The notes under the pieces were generated by a model. That model was not told the origin of the DNA and made no database searches. It saw nothing but the letters and a program-made list of their open reading frames with translations. From the NCBI GenBank assembly GCA_003260075.1, contig QLIY01000343.1, positions 89,279 through 153,278 of the forward strand: a stretch of 64,000 nt of DNA, in the 5' to 3' direction. A program made the position numbers and the translations under genes. Of this stretch, positions 61,401 through 64,000 are shown in pieces. The stretch comes from Phallusia mammillata. Taxonomy: Eukaryota; Chordata; Ascidiacea; Phlebobranchia; Ascidiidae. Numbering within the stretch: the first letter of the stretch is position 1; each line of letters starts with the position of its first letter.

Positions 61401-63896
61401 CTACAGATACAAATATTCATGTTGTTTTGTGCAACAACTGTTCTATATAGTCCTTGTTGCACATATTAAAACACCCAAAGTAGTTGTAAAAACTAACATT
61501 TTAAGAATTTATTTAAAACTTTACAAGCATTATGCCTTTATTTAGTCGCAAAATACACTGCAGAAAACCTCTTTACCCTTACCTTTGGATGCTTAACGTA
61601 ATGCAGTGGGACCACTTTAAAGTTTTATTTGAAACTTTAAGAGTAATACCTTATCATTTATTCTTGGCAAAAACGCTGGATAAAAGCATTTCTTTCCTAT
61701 TTACTGCATTTGATTTGCTTTAGGGCCTGCTGGTTGTAAAGATGACAACCCCAGTTGTGCAGCATGGAAAGAGTCAGGCGAATGCCAGGCCAACCCTTCG
61801 TATATGCTTGTTTCCTGTAAGCTGAGTTGTGGCGTTTGTGGAATCTCCACATCCACAATATCTCCAATCAGCACCACAGACACGACCACGCCTCCAGTCA
61901 CAGGTTGATACACGGTTAAAAACACAAACTTACAGTTTAATGAGTAAATAACGGCCCAAATAGACTCAAAAAGAGACATGCTTTAATAATAAAACGTTTT
62001 GGCAAATTCTAATGCTATCGTCGGTTATAAACCTCATTCAACTTATAAACGGATCCGTTCATAGTGCTCTAAACTCACTGTGTATTTGCATAAAAAAACA
62101 TGTACGTGTATAGTAGTGGTTCTTAACATTTTTACCTTTTTTTCTTATCGGGAAATACTCGCAAGCACTCGCGGTCCAAGCCAATTATTTATCCAACTGA
62201 ATATTTCCCAGCAAAAAAGTTGGTCTTAACAACTAAACGTTATAACTTATAACATTCATCAGTTTGGCAAATATAGTTTTGTTCCTTACGAAACAACAAT
62301 TTACTGCAATTTATGAGATACATGCAATACTTAAAACAACGATGAAAATGTGCGTGAACAATAGCTCATTTGTTACTTAAAATGAGCTAAAGATTCACTC
62401 ATTTACCTGCAAAATTTTAATTCTACTATACATAAAGTTGTGGAAACACATCAAACTTCTCGCGGCCAAGCTGAAATTGCCTTTTCGTTCCTCTGAAAAA
62501 ATATACTTTTCAGATCCAACCTGCAAAGATGACAATGTGTACTGCGACTACTGGATGCGAACAGGGGAATGCGAAATTAACCCAAACTACATGTTGCAGT
62601 CGTGTAGGAAAAGTTGTCGCTCATGTAGGACCACTCCAACTTCGACAACAATGCCGGTTTCCAGCTCACAGACTACTCAGTCGCAAACAGCAACCACTGG
62701 ACTTACTACTGGTCAAATTGCTACTGGCTCCGAAAGTTTGACCACTGGACCTACTACTGGTCCTCTTACCACTGGGTCCGAAACTTTGACCACTGCACCT
62801 ACTACTGGTCCGATTACTACTGGCTCCGAAATTTTGACAACTGGACCTACTACTGACCAGCTTACCACTGGGACCCAAACGGTGACCACTGGTTCCACTA
62901 CTGACCATCTTACCACTGGGACCCAAAAAGTGACCACTGGTCCTACTACTGACCAACTTACCACTGGGACCCAAACATTGACCACTGGTCCTACCACTGA
63001 CCAAATTACCACGGCTAGCACAACCACAACAGCGCCCACTCCAGGTGAGTTTCACTTTTGCCGGTGTAACCCGAATTAGACCCCATTATTGTTGCAATCT
63101 AATAAAAACGTTTTGACGAACATATGAACCCGAGTGGAAAATTATAGTTAGGAATATACGAAACAAAGTTTTGTTTTGTTGCATTATGTCACGTGGGAGC
63201 ATGATTGCGCTATCCGATTTACTCCAACTGATAAAATTTCATACAAAATAAAATGCTTCTTGGATTTTTTGTTTAAAACCGCAAACTCCTCCATGGGAAT
63301 CTAGGTAGTTCGAAAGCACTAACTTACTGAAAGTTAGGTATAAAAAATTCTGTAAACGCAGAAATTACTTTCCTTAAAAAATCGTACGTTGTAGCCATAT
63401 CAACTACGATGTATAAGTGTTGCAGAAATTTGAAAATCATTTTTTGTAGAAGAAATTTGCGAGGACAACAACCGAAATTGTCGTTACTGGATGCAAATTG
63501 GCGAATGCAGTAGAAATCCCAGCTACATGTTGGTATCCTGCAAAAAGAGTTGCGGAAACTGTCGGCCTCCTATCAGTGGTAAGAAAGTGCCATTTTTTTG
63601 CAAGAGTAAAAAAGACTTAAAGAAAAGTTTATTGATGGGGGGCTAGCCTAAAAAAAAATTTCGACAAAAATATAAGCAATTCATCTGCAAACTTGGGTGA
63701 AATTTTGAGTAAATTCTAAACCAACACGAACCTAAAACTCGAACCAATAGTTTTAAATCGAAAAATAAACTTAAAAAATTTTTTTGCAACAGAATCCTGC
63801 AATGATGATGATGAGACTTGTCGCCACTGGAGGTCGTATTGCAACAGCAACCGCTACGTGATACGTAATTGCAAAAAGACTTGCAGAACATGTTAA
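55302..63896 (+). CDS. Secreted discoidin / HEFAH metallopeptidase-like / ShK multidomain protein
   Basis: Fifteen exons with concordant phases encode about 790 residues: 55302-55404, 55483-55594, 56093-56276, 56422-56560, 57101-57216, 57493-57613 (contains a gap tract), 57787-57910, 58307-58419, 59353-59534, 60061-60338 (alternative copy 60883-61039), 61310-61395, 61724-61903, 62514-63044, 63450-63578, 63793-63896. Order: signal peptide (1-23), F5/8C-like domain (about 35-180), acidic Pro-rich linker, putative zinc metallopeptidase domain (about 220-455) with HEFAH near 348 and downstream EYFAEG near 395, ShK (about 483-516), ShK (543-577), Thr-rich repeat (599-710), ShK (719-753), ShK (761-792). 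Probably an extracellular or mucus-associated protease or lectin-like protein. Substrate unknown; HExxH plus a downstream Glu suggests a gluzincin-like site. The protease domain resembles a family I recall from bacteria and invertebrates by the HEFAH and NTREEL motifs; that is from memory, not a search. Confidence 0.85.
55483..56560 (+). CDS. Exons 2-4: F5/8 type C (discoidin-like) domain
   Basis: Exons 55483-55594, 56093-56276 and 56422-56560. Discoidin features: SSNQHGVQNLMDGNKSTNW near the start (the N-x-x-DG-x-x-x-T-x-W signature of the spike region), a core beta strand FVVFRLPKFYVLRRIKLRL, and RYWKMTFTST with VSDVALFIFA at the end. Family members usually bind carbohydrate or phospholipid outside the cell. 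ORF 55635-55958 lies in intron 2 and is not coding. Confidence 0.82.
57101..57216 (+). CDS. Exon 5: acidic Pro-rich linker
   Basis: Reads DLPPSTIEFDIEPSQPVDPF, then DEGDVPPPMAAPEGDTCEE. A low-complexity linker between the discoidin-like and protease-like domains. Confidence 0.8.
57493..57910 (+). CDS. Exons 6-7: N-terminal part of protease-like domain, with a gap inside
   Basis: Exon 6 opens VEKPVPGWAVSQYNLDTSFY and runs to TSAYG, where the G10 tract 57577-57586 interrupts it. Read straight through, it gives poly-Gly and then requires a shifted acceptor. In another frame, the bases after the tract give MGNWVLDD and splice at the canonical TTCAG (57786) to RALQRACYVVRFML, which I prefer. So the true sequence at the tract is missing and its length is not 10. 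Exon 7 ends RVAIIGRQETVPQ. Confidence 0.75.
58307..58419 (+). CDS. Exon 8: protease-like domain, segment before HEFAH
   Basis: Reads VPEMRQYTWWTRRAAGGTYE, then NPVNVGAEENMLCEPQD. Donor GACCT|GTGGGT leaves two bases that complete Leu with exon 9. The GAEEN motif with a cysteine before the HExxH exon is as I remember this protein family. Confidence 0.78.
58800..58939 (+). pseudogene. Truncated second copy of the HEFAH exon
   Basis: Shares the acceptor and first 140 bases of the 59353 exon with a few silent changes, and stops at the G tract 58940-58952. Most likely the end of an alternative-haplotype contig. Confidence 0.85.
59353..59534 (+). CDS. Exon 9: HEFAH zinc-binding motif
   Basis: Encodes YAPAQDIFMHEFAHGIHLIA: two His and the catalytic Glu of an HExxH zincin. 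It then reads RDFNYRLQQSFMSARRAGLW and ends NTDNREYFAEG, which supplies a downstream Glu as candidate third zinc ligand. All residues needed for activity appear intact. A truncated copy at 58800-58939 ends at a G tract, and the last 28 bases recur at 60571-60598. Confidence 0.85.
60061..60338 (+). CDS. Exon 10, split over two contig copies
   Basis: Copy one (60061-60211) reads VQAYFNQQREGIPGGDG, then NHVNTREELRQHDP, EIFPCSNPY, and breaks at the G tract 60212-60224. The sequence restarts at GGDG and runs to CCAAG|GTTACC at 60338. NTREEL and the DP-x-L-x-x-LV segment close the protease-like domain. A 31-base start of the same exon also sits at 59828-59858. Confidence 0.78.
60517..60559. mobile_element. 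hAT-type insertion in one copy of intron 10, truncated by a gap
   Basis: CAGGGGTGGGCAACCTTTTT follows TTTTTGCTGTAAAG. The equivalent place at about 61191 reads TTTTTGCTGCAAGTCG with no insertion. Confidence 0.6.
60883..61039 (+). CDS. Exon 10, intact copy continuous with exon 11
   Basis: A complete 157-base exon from TTGCAG to CCAAG|GTTATC, differing from the 60061 copy (EGRPGG for EGIPGG; DPGLY for DPLLY). Its flanking introns differ more. It is the copy physically continuous with the rest of the gene, so probably the one to use in a clean gene model. Confidence 0.75.
61310..61395 (+). CDS. Exon 11: short Cys-containing linker
   Basis: Completes Arg from exon 10 (NPYIPRCDDLYQTKALAQKF), then TMDCNGGGGIVPTP. 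Two cysteines here and one in FPCSN may form disulphides. The Gly run is encoded by a mixed-base sequence and is not a gap artefact. Confidence 0.75.
61724..61903 (+). CDS. Exon 12: first ShK domain and Thr-rich linker
   Basis: Six cysteines in the ShK pattern: C-KDDNPS-C-AAWKESGE-C, then NPSYMLVSCKLSCGVC. A Ser/Thr/Pro tail follows (TDTTTPPVT). ShK domains occur at the C-terminus of many invertebrate secreted metalloproteases, where they are structural or targeting modules. Confidence 0.88.
62116..62165. mobile_element. hAT-like terminal sequence in intron 12
   Basis: TAGTGGTTCTTAACATTTTT resembles the 44371 end. Other end not found. Confidence 0.25.
62514..63044 (+). CDS. Exon 13: second ShK domain and Thr-rich repeat
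   Basis: ShK cysteines from TCKDDNVYCDYWMRTGEC to QSCRKSCRSC, then a Ser/Thr stretch and seven 16-residue repeats. Starts after TTTTCAG, ends CCAG|GTGAGT. The upstream Met codon at 62438 lies in the intron and is not the start. Confidence 0.88.
62690..63025 (+). repeat. Coding tandem repeat, 7 x 48 bp (16 residues), mucin-like
   Basis: Consensus unit about LTTGPTTDQLTTGTQT. The first three units carry GSE at the end and the last four mostly GTQ or AST, so the array falls into two sub-types. Dense Thr/Pro predicts heavy O-glycosylation. No unit is frame-breaking. Confidence 0.9.
63450..63578 (+). CDS. Exon 14: third ShK domain
   Basis: Reads EEICEDNNRNCRYWMQIGEC, then NPSYMLVSCKKSCGNC: six cysteines with the same spacing as the other ShK modules. 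One exon per domain with the same phase, as expected from exon shuffling. Confidence 0.87.
63793..63896 (+). CDS. Exon 15: fourth ShK domain and stop
   Basis: Reads ESCNDDDETCRHWRSYCN, then YVIRNCKKTCRTC and TAA at 63894-63896. The chain ends at the last ShK cysteine. The NPxYM segment of the other modules is replaced by SNRYVIRN, making this the most divergent module. Confidence 0.87.
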
Positions 63897-63963
63897 AATC
63901 ATCACAAAAAATGGGACAACATGTCAAATAACAGAAATTACGTTTTTTCGTTATTTTTCGTTC

Positions 63964-63969
63964 AATAAA
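63964..63969 (+). terminator. Polyadenylation signal of the ShK gene
   Basis: AATAAA 68 bases after the stop at 63896. Confidence 0.6.
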
Positions 63970-64000
63970 ATCCGTCATCAACTGTTGTTACGGCTAATTA

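Noticed and set aside
62666..63055. Two minus-strand frames of 108-129 codons
   Set aside because: Shadow frames of the plus-strand Thr-rich repeat, whose exon has splice borders and joins ShK modules.

Overview
The window looks like AT-rich nuclear DNA from a highly heterozygous invertebrate deuterostome. I favour an ascidian tunicate (Ciona-like). The evidence is a GnRH/AKH-superfamily receptor gene, short GT-AG introns, many hAT-like and TcMar-like miniature elements, and neighbouring segment copies that differ by a few percent like two haplotypes. No prokaryotic operon, tRNA, rRNA or CRISPR array was seen. The species call is inference.

Layout. 1-28.5 kb: no convincing gene; AT-rich DNA with miniature DNA transposons (5499-5774, 11640-11803, 15576-15755) and many duplicated blocks. 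28.5-51 kb (+): a multi-exon seven-transmembrane receptor of the GnRH-receptor family. Its exons carry TM1-2 (29392-29584), TM3 (35734-35840), TM4 (45272-45397), TM5 (46289-46499), TM6 (47266-47500), TM7 (48096-48235) and a cytoplasmic tail (48738-48784, probably ending near 51049). Its extracellular N-terminus was not found. 52443-53897 (+): an unrecognised four-exon gene for a 76-residue polar protein. 55302-63896 (+): a 15-exon gene for a secreted protein of about 790 residues: signal peptide, discoidin-like F5/8C domain, HEFAH zinc-metallopeptidase-like domain, and four ShK-type cysteine domains with a seven-copy Thr-rich mucin-like repeat between the second and third. It ends with a stop and AATAAA inside the window.

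Assembly structure. About 37 G-tracts punctuate the window. Nearly all are 10 bases once flanking Gs are discounted, and four are long (56-88). Most stand between two near-identical copies of one segment, with the first copy truncated at the tract and the second running on. A single N at 4781 sits in exactly the same arrangement. Exons are cut by these tracts, and one tract changes the reading frame inside an exon. I read them as gap placeholders (N written as G) between alternative-haplotype contigs, not biological poly-G. Poly-Gly and poly-Pro reading frames across them are artefacts. Three junctions follow a transposon insertion that the other copy lacks, so heterozygous insertions may be what broke the assembly.

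The three genes share a strand but show no evident functional link: one is a neuropeptide-receptor-like membrane protein, one a small unknown, one a secreted matrix or mucus-type putative protease.
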